From positions 181,162-245,161 of the forward strand of contig JADJRI010000003.1 of NCBI GenBank assembly GCA_016712275.1: 64,000 nucleotides of DNA. Reading direction: 5' to 3'. Source of the DNA: Planctomycetota bacterium. Lineage in GTDB: Bacteria > Planctomycetota > Phycisphaerae > UBA1845 > UTPLA1. The notes beneath the pieces were generated by a model. It did no database searches. It saw only the letters and a program-made list of their open reading frames with translations, and was not told where the DNA came from. Made by a program: the position numbers and the translations under genes. Shown here one piece after another: positions 56,583 to 64,000 of this stretch (the first letter of the stretch is position 1; the number at the start of each line of letters is the position of its first letter).

Positions 56583-56614
56583 GATTGAGTGGCCGATCGG
56601 CCCGCGATTCAATC
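56583..56614. promoter_or_regulatory. Nested palindrome in the Rieske operon leader
   Basis: A perfect 12-bp palindrome GGCCGATCGGCC (56591-56602) is flanked by GATTGA (56583-56588) and TCAATC (56609-56614). It lies between the predicted promoter and the Rieske start, so it could be an operator for the adjacent Rrf2 protein or fold as an RNA hairpin. Confidence 0.45.
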
Positions 56615-56620
56615 TATAAA

Positions 56621-56649
56621 AGCATACACATATAGTTTATTGCTCGCAA
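56621..56649 (-). promoter_or_regulatory. Predicted promoter of the Rieske/bc/HAO/Nap operon
   Basis: On the minus strand TTGCGA (56649-56644) and TATGCT (56626-56621) are 17 bp apart, in the gap between the Rrf2 stop and the Rieske start. The hexamers are only fair matches to the sigma70 consensus, as expected for a regulated promoter. Confidence 0.4.
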
Positions 56650-56676
56650 GGCATTAAATTCGGCAAGCGCGCCGAG

Positions 56677-57126
56677 TCAGGACTGCTTGTTTCTTGATGA
56701 TGCGCGCCTGCGTCGCGGTTTGATCGCCGGATGCTCGACCAGGTCTTTAAGATGGGTCTCGGCGAGCATTCTCCGAAAGGCCGATGTGACGGGTCGCCAA
56801 AAAGGATGAACAGGACACGGGGCATCATCGCTGCATCTGGCGAAACCGAATGGACACGTTCCGCGATCGGCGATCCCCTCGAAAGCGGCGACAACTTCCA
56901 GAATTGAAATATCCTGAGGCGGGCGCGCCAGGATAAACCCGCCGCCGCGCCCGCGTGTCGATTTCAAGAGGCGGGCGCGAACGGCCGAGCGCAATACGGC
57001 GGAAAGATACTGTCGCGGGATGCCAGTGGTTTTCGCGAGGTCCCTGGCCAGGATAGGGCCCGCATTCTCCGAATTTGCAATCGCCACGATTGCCCGCAGT
57101 GCATATTGAGCCGTTAGAGAGAGCAT
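56677..57126 (-). CDS. Rrf2 family Fe-S regulator upstream of the bc/HAO/Nap operon
   Basis: A 149-residue winged-helix regulator. Start MLSLTAQYALRAIVAIANSE, recognition part IPRQYLSAVLRSAV, wing GRGGGFILARP. The three-cysteine cluster region CPFGFARCSDDAPCPVHPFW is complete, as in IscR and NsrR. The C-terminus is a basic tail (KPRRRRASSRNKQS). It is transcribed in the same direction as the Rieske gene 147 nt further on, so it probably senses Fe-S status, NO or redox state and controls that operon. Confidence 0.88.
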   Translation of the reverse strand: MLSLTAQYALRAIVAIANSENAGPILARDLAKTTGIPRQYLSAVLRSAVRARLLKSTRGRGGGFILARPPQDISILEVVAAFEGIADRGTCPFGFARCSDDAPCPVHPFWRPVTSAFRRMLAETHLKDLVEHPAIKPRRRRASSRNKQS

Positions 57127-57286
57127 TATTATCCCGGCGTGCCTGACTCACAAAAAGGATTGGCAGGGCCCGCCACTGAACGGCCAACGCACGGGCGCCA
57201 CAAAATCAAACTGGAGAACAATAGGAAATACGCGAGTGACACGGGAATGACCTGTTGCAAACGTCCTCGACTGCGGAAGTTATGAA

Positions 57287-57361
57287 TCGGGGCGACTAGA
57301 TTCGAACTAGCGACCTCCTGGTCCCAAACCAGGCGCTCTAACCAGACTGAGCTACGCCCCG
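57287..57361 (-). tRNA. tRNA-Pro (anticodon TGG)
   Basis: A 75-nt tRNA on the minus strand with acceptor arms CGGGGCG and CGCCCCG, D arm GCTCAGTCTGGTTAGAGC, anticodon stem CCTGG/CCAGG around the loop TTTGGGA (anticodon TGG), and T arm with TTCGAAT. The discriminator base is A and the CCA end is not encoded. Confidence 0.95.
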
Positions 57362-57695
57362 GCAAATCATTTCTTGCGTATCCGATACATCCCCTATTAC
57401 AGCCGGATTCAGGGGTTTCGTCAATGTTTGGCCCGACAAGGATTTACAACGAAAAAGGACAAAATGAACGCTTCGTTGGACGCTTTGCTTCGCCATTTCC
57501 GCCGCGCTGGAGCATCCGGCGGCCGACCGCCTCATCAAAACAAGTTGTAAACTCCCGCAATTTGCACATTGACTTTTGCTCGCGGGTTTTTCACCATAAG
57601 TAACCGTTCGTGGACGGCAACGTTCCAAGTGATATTGGGGCAGTTGTAGGCCGGTTCTTTCTTGAGTCACATTCAAACCTTGGGAGGGTGACGCG
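57362..57695. other. Gap upstream of the PEP-CTERM protein
   Basis: About 330 nt between tRNA-Pro and the next gene. It should hold the tRNA promoter and that of the PEP-CTERM gene. TTGACT occurs at 57569-57574 but no well-spaced -10 box follows. No gene recognised. Confidence 0.4.
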
Positions 57696-58943
57696 ATGAT
57701 GTCGCATCGCTTGCGAAGCTGTGTGGCGCTTGGCGCAATGCTGTGTCCGATCTTGTGCTCGGAAGTCGCGATGGCCGTCAATGGAACGCCGGTTTGGGTG
57801 AATTCGTTGGTCGGCACGCCCGGCACCAACTATCACATTTCATCGCCGTCCCTTGCATTCGACCATTATGGCGTGCCGTCCGTCTCATGGTCGACGGTTC
57901 ACGCCTTCGGGGGCTCCAATACGGTTTATCGATCCAAGACCTCCGGCCTCGGCTTCTGGTCCCACCGCGTCGTCGAGCAAGGCACCGGTGTCGGACTCTT
58001 GACATCTCTGTCGTTCGATCGCTCCGAAAAGCCGACCGTTGCCTGGATCAACGGCGGCGGCGACGTGAAGACCCAATTCAACGATGTCACCACGCAGACC
58101 CTGCCCGGCGTGGCGGCAAACATCACACGGCCGGCCATTTCGATTTCTCATGATTTGACCGGCACATTGCGGGGCGCGTTCTCGGCGCAATCTGCCGCGA
58201 CGGTTTATGACATCAACGGCGCCAACGGCGCCCACACAACTTCGCTGCTTGGAACATTGAGCAATGTGGTCGATATTCATGATTTGAGATTCCCGACAGA
58301 TTACACCGGGCGCCGGCATGTCATCGCCAGGGCATCGCTTGCAACCAACACCGAGGGGGTCGTTGTCGCATCCGAGCCGCTGGGCGGTGGTGCGTGGACC
58401 TCCACCGTGCTGGCGACCGCGGATGATGTCAACGGCGTCGCCATTGCCATCAGTCCGTTGGATGGCAAGCCCGCGCTGGCCTACACGACTTACAACTCGG
58501 GCAACAACACTTCCAAGCTCTTCTACGCCAAACCGACCGGCAGCATTCTGCAAACGACGGAAGTGCAATCATCCACAACGGCCATTTTCGAGGACATCGA
58601 TCTGGCATTTGATTTTTCCGACGGCCTGCCCGCCATGGCCTACGAGCGGAAGGTTTTGTCGCCCTTCGCCCAGCAAATCCAGTTTGCATACTTGAATGCC
58701 ACCAGTAACTGGCAGACCAGCCTTGTAGACGGCACGGCATCGCTGGACAGTCCCCTGGGATTTCATCGGCGCCCCTCGCTGGCATTCGACGATTACGGTA
58801 CAAGCTGGCCCGCAATCTCTTACATCGATGCGGACGGATCCTTGACTGTGGCTTTCGACCCACCCGGCCAGGCGCCCGAGCCCGCAGCCGCCTTACTGGT
58901 GTGCTTCGGCCTTATTTGCCTGTCACGAAGACGCAGAGGCTGA
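57696..58943 (+). CDS. PEP-CTERM-sorted exported protein with repeated beta modules
   Basis: A 415-residue exported protein. Signal peptide SCVALGAMLCPILCSEVAMA. The body consists of repeats around SPSLAFDHYGVPSVSW, LSFDRSEKPTVAW and PSLAFDDYGTSWPAISYID, likely a beta-propeller-like fold. The C-terminus PGQAPEPAAALLVCFGLICL with SRRRRG is a PEP-CTERM signal: Pro-Glu-Pro, hydrophobic helix and Arg cluster, recognised by exosortase. GGGAGG eight bases before the ATG at 57696. Function unknown, likely at the cell surface or in extracellular matrix. Confidence 0.82.
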   Translation: MMSHRLRSCVALGAMLCPILCSEVAMAVNGTPVWVNSLVGTPGTNYHISSPSLAFDHYGVPSVSWSTVHAFGGSNTVYRSKTSGLGFWSHRVVEQGTGVGLLTSLSFDRSEKPTVAWINGGGDVKTQFNDVTTQTLPGVAANITRPAISISHDLTGTLRGAFSAQSAATVYDINGANGAHTTSLLGTLSNVVDIHDLRFPTDYTGRRHVIARASLATNTEGVVVASEPLGGGAWTSTVLATADDVNGVAIAISPLDGKPALAYTTYNSGNNTSKLFYAKPTGSILQTTEVQSSTTAIFEDIDLAFDFSDGLPAMAYERKVLSPFAQQIQFAYLNATSNWQTSLVDGTASLDSPLGFHRRPSLAFDDYGTSWPAISYIDADGSLTVAFDPPGQAPEPAAALLVCFGLICLSRRRRG

Positions 58944-58970
58944 AACACACTGCCAATCATTTCCTTGCAA

Positions 58971-58997
58971 CGGCTTGTGCGGACACTTGGCAAGCCG
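58971..58997 (+). terminator. Possible hairpin terminator after the PEP-CTERM gene
   Basis: CGGCTTG (58971-58977) and CAAGCCG (58991-58997) form a 7-bp stem 28 nt after the stop codon. No T run follows, so intrinsic termination is uncertain. Confidence 0.3.
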
Positions 58998-59031
58998 GTA
59001 TGATCTAAAGCCGTATTTCGATCTTCAACTG

Positions 59032-59178
59032 TTACGCCGCCGCGGCACGGTTGACGAGCTCGGGCAATCTCCTCCAGCGACCCGTATCCAACTCGGTTTC
59101 CGCGCCGAGTGGTTTCCATAATTCCATGCGCTTGAGTTGTGTCGAACTGACGGCATCGGATGCGTTGTCCGATTCCAT
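59032..59178 (-). CDS. Possible 48-residue soluble protein
   Basis: A minus-strand frame from ATG at 59178 reads MESDNASDAVSSTQLKRMEL, then ETELDTGRWRRLPELVNRAA, with reasonable composition but no clear ribosome binding site and no known family. It occupies most of the 305-nt gap between two surface-protein genes. Doubtful. Confidence 0.25.
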   Translation of the reverse strand: MESDNASDAVSSTQLKRMELWKPLGAETELDTGRWRRLPELVNRAAAA

Positions 59179-59248
59179 TTGGGGTTAGTGCGGGCATTAC
59201 AGGCAACCCGCCGGCCCATGAATCCTCCATTCAAAGGAGATTTGAATC

Positions 59249-60406
59249 ATGCACATTCATACTTTTCGCTTTTCCCTTCGCCTGGGAATCTTGTTCATCG
59301 CCTGCGCGATTTTGTATGGTGCGAACGTTCCGCGGGCCGGCGCGCAGGATCATGTCTGGTTTGAGGCAGTCCCGGTTTCTGATGGAGCACTCGTTCTGGA
59401 CCAGGGTCCGGGCGTTGCTCTTACACTGGCCTGCGACACCACGATGCAGCCCGAGGACCCGGAGTTTCTCTGGGATATCACCATGCGGTTTCAGAATATT
59501 CTGCCGCTCTATGGCTGGACCATGAATCTAAGATCGGTTTCCGATTCGCTGGTCGGCATCGAATACGAATATGGTGAAAAAGTCTTTTCCGCGAGCGGGC
59601 ACTTTCAAGGCTACGTGCCGCTGCCTTCGGTCTTTACCAGCGCGCTCCTCGGCCAGGCACGCGAGCTGACCCAGAATGTCGGCATGCACAGCTTGACGCC
59701 ATCTCAAACTTACGAGGCATCAGCCGACGGCGTTGCCTGGTCGGTTTTCAAAATCCGAATCTCGAAAACACTGAGCGATGTGGATTCCGGATTTGTCGGA
59801 ATTTATGGTGAGACGGGTCCTGCGGGATGGGCCGATGAAATCGGTTGGGGCAGCGCCATCATCGGCGACAATGACGAAATGGAAGTGTGGAATCCGGGCA
59901 CACGATATCCCAGCCCATTGATCACGATCGACTGTCCCCAAGGTGCATTGTGGTCGCCGGGAATCGAAGGACCGTTGTATGCACCCGACCCGCCACCACC
60001 AGAAGATCCGCCGGCCGACGAACCGCCCCCGACGGAGCAGCCACCGGTGACTCCGCCTTCCAACGAGGAGACGCCTACAAATCCGCCGTCGGGCACTCCC
60101 GAAATCCCAAACAGCGACAACAACAACGGGTATGTCACGCCACCGACACCTCCGGACACAAACAACCCGTATATTCCCCAAAACTACGACCCGAATGCGT
60201 TTGCGCCGCCGATCGCCCCGACCGCACCGGCGGAAGACGAAATCGATTCGGAAGACGCCGCAACGCCGGCACCCCCGCCCAAGCCGCTCCCAGGCTCCGA
60301 CAGCCTGGTGGCGCAGTGCGGGATGCAGTCGAGCTTGATGCTGATGATGACCATGGCGGGCGCGGTCTGCCTGAGAACGCGATTGCACCGCCGCCGCCGC
60401 CGATGA
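59249..60406 (+). CDS. Exported surface protein with Pro-rich stalk and C-terminal anchor
   Basis: A 385-residue protein. Signal peptide LRLGILFIACAILYG, cleaved near AGAQD. Residues 35-245 form a beta-rich globular domain (VWFEAVPVSDGALVLDQGPG). Residues 250-350 are a stalk rich in Pro, Glu, Asp, Thr and Asn (PPPPEDPPADEPPPTEQPP). The end has CGMQSSL, a hydrophobic helix MLMMTMAGAV and an Arg-rich tail, similar in plan to the fragment at 45826-46671 but without a PEP motif. AGGAGA precedes the ATG at 59249. Function unknown. Confidence 0.78.
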   Translation: MHIHTFRFSLRLGILFIACAILYGANVPRAGAQDHVWFEAVPVSDGALVLDQGPGVALTLACDTTMQPEDPEFLWDITMRFQNILPLYGWTMNLRSVSDSLVGIEYEYGEKVFSASGHFQGYVPLPSVFTSALLGQARELTQNVGMHSLTPSQTYEASADGVAWSVFKIRISKTLSDVDSGFVGIYGETGPAGWADEIGWGSAIIGDNDEMEVWNPGTRYPSPLITIDCPQGALWSPGIEGPLYAPDPPPPEDPPADEPPPTEQPPVTPPSNEETPTNPPSGTPEIPNSDNNNGYVTPPTPPDTNNPYIPQNYDPNAFAPPIAPTAPAEDEIDSEDAATPAPPPKPLPGSDSLVAQCGMQSSLMLMMTMAGAVCLRTRLHRRRRR

Positions 60407-60570
60407 GTATGCCGGCCGGCTGAGCACTGACGCATTTGCAATTTTTCTTGCCTCGCGACGGGTGGGGTGGGGCCGAGTGCCTCGCCCCACTCGTTCGCAT
60501 TCTTCATTTCAAGTGTTCGTGCGACCGACCGATAAGCGATGATTGTGACCACCCGGTTTCGATGCGGTTA

Positions 60571-61653
60571 TTAATATTCGCGCCGTCGCGTTACGTTAGT
60601 CTTGGCGTCACTGGAGATTTTCCCGACGATCGATGCGAGGATGTCCTCCAGCGTGACGACGCCCATCTCGCCCTGCTTTTTGTCCACGACAACGGCGATA
60701 TGAACACGCTTCTGTCGCAACAGGTGTAGCGCATCCACCAGCGGCAGGTCCGGATCGAGCGTCGTCGGCGGAACGGCGAGATCGTGCAGGATCACGGCAT
60801 CCCCCGCAGCCACCGCATTGGCGAAGAGCGCCATCTTCACATTGACCACGCCGTTGATCCTACCGGTGGCCGGGTCGCGCAGCGGCCATCGCGTAAATGG
60901 CTTTTCGCCGAGCTGGGCGGCTAAATCGTCCACGCTGGCGTTGCTGTCAATAACGCCCGCATTTCGAAGCGGAATCATCACATGGCGAACCTTGAGATCG
61001 GCGAAATCAAAAGCGCGGCGCAGTAGTTCGCCGTGCTGCTCGTGAAACTCGCCGGCATCGTCGGCCTGATCGACCATGATCTCCAGTTCCGCTTCGCTGA
61101 GAGCCGGTTCTTTGAGATTGAGCCTGCCAAGCCCCGCCGCCAGCGTAATGCGGTTCGCGGACCAGTTCATCAGCTTAATCAAGGGTGCGCAGAGCCATTT
61201 TACAAACTCGATCGGTCGCGCCACGCGCAGTGCGATTTGTTCAGTGAACTGAAGCGTCAGCGCCTTGGGGAGCAGTTCAGAAAGGACAACCGTAAAGAAA
61301 GTAACGATGGTGAGACCGATCGCCAGCCCGACCATGCGCGCGACTGCGGGCGGCAAGCCGAAATCAAAGGGCGACAGCGCCCAGATTACACCGCGCGTCA
61401 TCATCGGTTCGGAAACCGCGCCGATCAGAAGGTTGGTGGCAGTAATGCAGATTTGAATGGCGGCAAGGGAGTCGCCAATGCCCTGCTTGAGCCGCCCCAG
61501 CACCGCGGCGCCTTTGATTCCGTTTTGCCGCATTTCCTCGATCTTGCTCGCGCGAATCGCCACCACGGCATATTCGGCCGCCACAAAAAACGCGTTCAAT
61601 GCGATGAGGACCGGAACAGCCAGGATTTGCAGAATCGTCACGTACAGCGGCAT
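60571..61653 (-). CDS. CNNM/CBS-domain membrane protein (HlyC/CorC family)
   Basis: A 360-residue protein with an N-terminal DUF21/CNNM membrane domain (three to four helices, ALNAFFVAAEYAVVAIRASK and VVLSELLPKALTLQF) and a pair of CBS domains (VRHVMIPLRNAGVIDSNAS, then VDALHLLRQKRVHIAVVVDK with VTLEDILASIVG). The C-terminal CorC/HlyC transporter-associated domain is missing, giving the short form of the family. Members are linked to magnesium or cobalt efflux and to homeostasis. The ATG at 61653 matches the family start. Confidence 0.88.
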   Translation of the reverse strand: MPLYVTILQILAVPVLIALNAFFVAAEYAVVAIRASKIEEMRQNGIKGAAVLGRLKQGIGDSLAAIQICITATNLLIGAVSEPMMTRGVIWALSPFDFGLPPAVARMVGLAIGLTIVTFFTVVLSELLPKALTLQFTEQIALRVARPIEFVKWLCAPLIKLMNWSANRITLAAGLGRLNLKEPALSEAELEIMVDQADDAGEFHEQHGELLRRAFDFADLKVRHVMIPLRNAGVIDSNASVDDLAAQLGEKPFTRWPLRDPATGRINGVVNVKMALFANAVAAGDAVILHDLAVPPTTLDPDLPLVDALHLLRQKRVHIAVVVDKKQGEMGVVTLEDILASIVGKISSDAKTNVTRRREY

Positions 61654-61766
61654 CGGATTGAGAGCATATCGATTCGCCCCGCCGGTTGAAAGGGACGACC
61701 GGGGGCACAATAATCCACTCAGGTTATTAAGTGTTGATCAGATTGATCGGAAAGCGAGCGAGATGA

Positions 61767-62036
61767 ATGCATGCATATAAGGCCATCGGCGCCGGATTGC
61801 TGGCTACATGCGGAGCGGGCCTTCGCATGTTCTTTTGTTGAGGCCATCCATTTTCGACGCTCGGTCTGGGCGCAATTGTGGTAGGCCTGCCCCTGGCGAT
61901 TCATTGGAGCCATGCCGCCGGCCAGACGGGCGAACCGTCGGCATGGGTCCGTGCCGCACAGGCGGCATTGTACGTCGCAGTGGGTGCGCTGGTGATTCAA
62001 TTCGTCTGGCCGGTGATTCAGTTGAATCTGCTGTAG
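61767..62036 (+). pseudogene. Small membrane protein with an in-frame TGA
   Basis: A single frame from ATG 61767 to TAG 62034 would encode 89 residues: MHAYKAIGAGLLATCGAG, then a TGA at 61839, then TLGLGAIVVGLPLAIHW and YVAVGALVIQFVWPVIQLNL, two hydrophobic helices. Apart from the one TGA the frame is coherent. Either a base is wrong, or the N-terminal part is not translated, or the gene is dying. No family recognised. Confidence 0.4.
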
Positions 62037-62065
62037 CCAGGGCTTCGAAAATTGGGGAGACACGC

Positions 62066-63148
62066 GTGTCGATTCGCACAATCCGTGAGATGTATCGGTA
62101 CAATGCATGGGCCAATGAGTACGTCCTGAACGTCGCGTCGGAATTAAGCGACGCATTGCTCGATCAGGATTACGAAATTGGGCCCGGGCTGATTCGAGAA
62201 ACGCTGCGACACATTTATTTCGCGGAGCGCATCTGGTATTCGCGTATCGGCGGCCCCGGCGCGGAAGCCCTGCCATCGCCCGAATCGCTCAATTCAATCT
62301 CCGAGATTCGGGCTGCCGCATTGTCGCTTGCAAACGCACGATGTCCGTGGCTCGATTCGCTCTCGGCAAACGACCTGAATCGCATCGCGGAATTTCGCGA
62401 TAGAAAAGGCAATGCATGGGCGTGCCCCATCGGCGACATCCTCATGCACGCTTTCAATCACGGCGTGCATCACCGGGCGCAGGTGGCCAGCATGGTCAGC
62501 CGCGGCGGCCGCAAATTGAGCAATCTCGATTATCTTTTCATGCGAATCGCGAAGCCCTCGATTCGAATCGCCGACGAAGTCACGCGCGCCAAATTTCAGG
62601 CATGGGGCCGCAGCGTCGGCACGCAGCTCGATTCGTCCTGCGGCTTTGATGTGGCGGCCCTGCAGCACTACTTTGAATATAGCGACTGGGCCAGTGGCGT
62701 GGTGCTTCAGGCGGCGGAATCGCTGAATGACGCCGCGCTCGACCGGCACCACGACATCGGGCTCGCCTCAATCCGTCGCACACTCCTTCATCTGCAAGCC
62801 GCCGATCAAAATTGGCTGGAAAACTGGACAAAAGGCTCAAAGCCCGGCTTCGCGGAGCTGCCGAAGGAAACATCGCTTGCCGATCTTCGCACGCAATGGG
62901 AGCGAAGCATGGCCGGCCGCAATGCATACGTTGCGAAGCAGACCGACGACACCCTGGCGAGGGAAATCCTTGCCCAGCCGACCGAAGGCATAAAGCTCTA
63001 TTTCCGCCTCGGCGAATCCATGCTGCAGTTGTGCGTACATGCGACACTGCATCGCACGCAAATCGTAAACATGCTTCGCCACAGCGGCATCAAGCCGCCG
63101 AGTCTCGATTTGATCTTATGGTTGCGTCAACGAAATCCGGTTGCGTGA
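62066..63148 (+). CDS. Protein with two fused DinB-like domains
   Basis: A 360-residue soluble protein. Two four-helix DinB/YfiT-type domains in tandem: REMYRYNAWANEYVLNVASE to FNHGVHHRAQVASM, and LQHYFEYSDWASGVVLQAAE to HATLHRTQIVNMLR. In the first domain three putative metal-binding His are seen (HIYFAE, HGVHHR); the second keeps HLQAAD and HATLHR. Such proteins are likely metal-dependent transferases or thiol-related enzymes; function unknown. GGGGAGA five bases before the GTG at 62066 fixes the start. Confidence 0.83.
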   Translation: MSIRTIREMYRYNAWANEYVLNVASELSDALLDQDYEIGPGLIRETLRHIYFAERIWYSRIGGPGAEALPSPESLNSISEIRAAALSLANARCPWLDSLSANDLNRIAEFRDRKGNAWACPIGDILMHAFNHGVHHRAQVASMVSRGGRKLSNLDYLFMRIAKPSIRIADEVTRAKFQAWGRSVGTQLDSSCGFDVAALQHYFEYSDWASGVVLQAAESLNDAALDRHHDIGLASIRRTLLHLQAADQNWLENWTKGSKPGFAELPKETSLADLRTQWERSMAGRNAYVAKQTDDTLAREILAQPTEGIKLYFRLGESMLQLCVHATLHRTQIVNMLRHSGIKPPSLDLILWLRQRNPVA

Positions 63149-63242
63149 TTGCGATTTGCACGCAGTATTGTTGCAAAACAACAATCACGGCCACGTTTTG
63201 TGCAGCAGTCCGCCACGCAAATGTCCAGACCATGGAGCACCC

Positions 63243-63749
63243 ATGTTTCACGTCGATTCCCTGCACGACTTTCTGCGTTACAACGATTGGGCCAATGACT
63301 GCCTACTTCAGGCCTCCGTCGCGTTTTCCGATGTCCAACTCGACCAGCCGTTCGATGTCGGCCCCGGCTCGTTGCGTCGAATCCTGATTCACATCTGGGC
63401 GGGCGAACAAACCTGGCTTCAGCGCTGGCGCGGCCGCGCTGAGACACCGTGGCCCAATGAGACAGAAAAAGTGCCGATCGCGGATCTCGCTCAGCGATTT
63501 GCCGGTGTGCGAACGGAGAGAACGGCGTTTATTGGCGCATTGTCACACGCATCGCTGTCGGCCGAAATCACCTACCGCGATTCAAAGGGCAGCCTGTTTC
63601 GGGCGACGCTGTCCGACATGTTGATGCAGGGGATTATTCACTCAATACACCACCGTGCCCAATCGGTAAATGTGATCCGCCGTGTCGGCGGCGCGATCGT
63701 TGATCTGGATTACATGTATTGGGTTCGAAAGCCCGCGATTGTAGAATAG
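63243..63749 (+). CDS. DinB-like protein
   Basis: A 168-residue single-domain four-helix DinB family protein. HDFLRYNDWANDCLLQASVA opens the domain, HIWAGEQTWLQRW carries the first His, and HSIHHRAQSVNVIR the second and third. It follows the double-domain protein by 94 n t on the same strand and shares its plan, so the genes probably arose by duplication. Likely metal-dependent; substrate unknown. Confidence 0.85.
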   Translation: MFHVDSLHDFLRYNDWANDCLLQASVAFSDVQLDQPFDVGPGSLRRILIHIWAGEQTWLQRWRGRAETPWPNETEKVPIADLAQRFAGVRTERTAFIGALSHASLSAEITYRDSKGSLFRATLSDMLMQGIIHSIHHRAQSVNVIRRVGGAIVDLDYMYWVRKPAIVE

Positions 63750-63790
63750 GCACGGAATTCGATTTTGAGCAAAACGGCGAGACTCTTCCT

Positions 63791-64000
63791 ATGGCTGGCC
63801 GCACCGCCTCCGAAATCCAGCTCCTCCTCGCGCTGCTTGACGACGCATTCAACGGCAAGGCCTGGCACGGTCCCAACCTTCGCGGCATTCTTCGAGGAGT
63901 CTCCCCGGCCGATACAACCCGACGGCCCCTTAACGAAAAGCACTCCATCGCCGACTTGGCCGTTCATTGTGCCTATTGGAAATACGCCGCACGCCGACGC
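63791..64000 (+). CDS. DinB superfamily protein, cut by the window end
   Basis: Seventy codons from the ATG at 63791 to the end of the window: MAGRTASEIQLLLALLDDAF, NGKAWHGPNLRGILRGV, HSIADLAVHCAYWKYAARRR. WHG.NLRG and H.IA.L..H.AYWKY are typical of a DinB subgroup different from the two preceding genes. Third DinB-type gene in a row. Confidence 0.75.
   Translation, partial: MAGRTASEIQLLLALLDDAFNGKAWHGPNLRGILRGVSPADTTRRPLNEKHSIADLAVHCAYWKYAARRR

Noticed and set aside
1..64000. CRISPR array
   Set aside because: No regularly spaced short direct repeats were seen; the repeats found are inverted or paired regulatory sites.

Overview
The window looks like a chromosome segment of a free-living planctomycete, possibly of the Phycisphaerae or a relative of the anammox group; this is inference from gene content. 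The pointers are a dockerin-type repeat on a cytochrome, a PEP-CTERM protein, a Cys-Gly/Arg-rich C-terminal anchor on two other surface proteins, and several DinB proteins. Two respiratory clusters also resemble those described in anammox planctomycetes and nitrite oxidisers. No hydrazine synthase genes are present here.

Layout. 0.2-9.5 kb: mixed metabolism (SDR, GH63-like glucosidase, aquaporin-like channel, GMC oxidoreductase, VOC protein). 8.7-12.8 kb: a nitric oxide module with quinol-type NO reductase, cupin, methyltransferase and a divergent Rrf2 regulator. 12.8-13.1 kb: decayed tails of two genes whose intact paralogues lie at 48-54 kb. 13.2-16.5 kb: nadA, nadB and a second Rrf2 regulator. 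16.8-27.1 kb: a long minus-strand operon for an exported nitrite oxidoreductase/nitrate reductase of the type II DMSO reductase family (gamma, alpha, a small protein, hemerythrin, beta, TorD-like chaperone, an HEXXH/zinc-ribbon protein, moaA). It is divergent from a polyferredoxin-TPR protein and a pentaheme cytochrome with a dockerin end. 31.2-34.9 kb: a graveyard of mobile DNA with two 102-bp MITE-like repeats, ISL3 and ISAzo13 transposase pieces, a beheaded serine recombinase and half a restriction enzyme. 35.0-45.6 kb: a metal-efflux RND system with its two-component regulator and paired binding sites. 45.7-47.8 kb: a second scar with a tRNA-Gly 3' half and a broken abiE pair. 48.0-57.1 kb: a minus-strand operon of Rieske protein, cytochrome b, octaheme HAO-like cytochrome, NapA, a tetraheme NapB-like lipoprotein, a 56-residue hydrophobic peptide and an outer-membrane porin, preceded by a third Rrf2 regulator. 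57.3-64.0 kb: tRNA-Pro, surface proteins, a CBS/CNNM protein and DinB proteins.

How the parts may work together (inference). The Rieske/cytochrome b complex would take electrons from quinol and pass them to the periplasmic octaheme protein and NapA, giving nitrate reduction and further nitrite chemistry. The NXR-like enzyme can in principle run in either direction between nitrite and nitrate. The quinol NO reductase removes NO under Rrf2 control. MoaA and the TorD-like protein serve molybdoenzyme maturation.

Quality note. About 14 single-base frame breaks fall inside otherwise well conserved genes, some at short homopolymers. Most are probably residual sequencing indels, so I describe these as genes with an interrupted frame and reserve 'pseudogene' for clear remnants.
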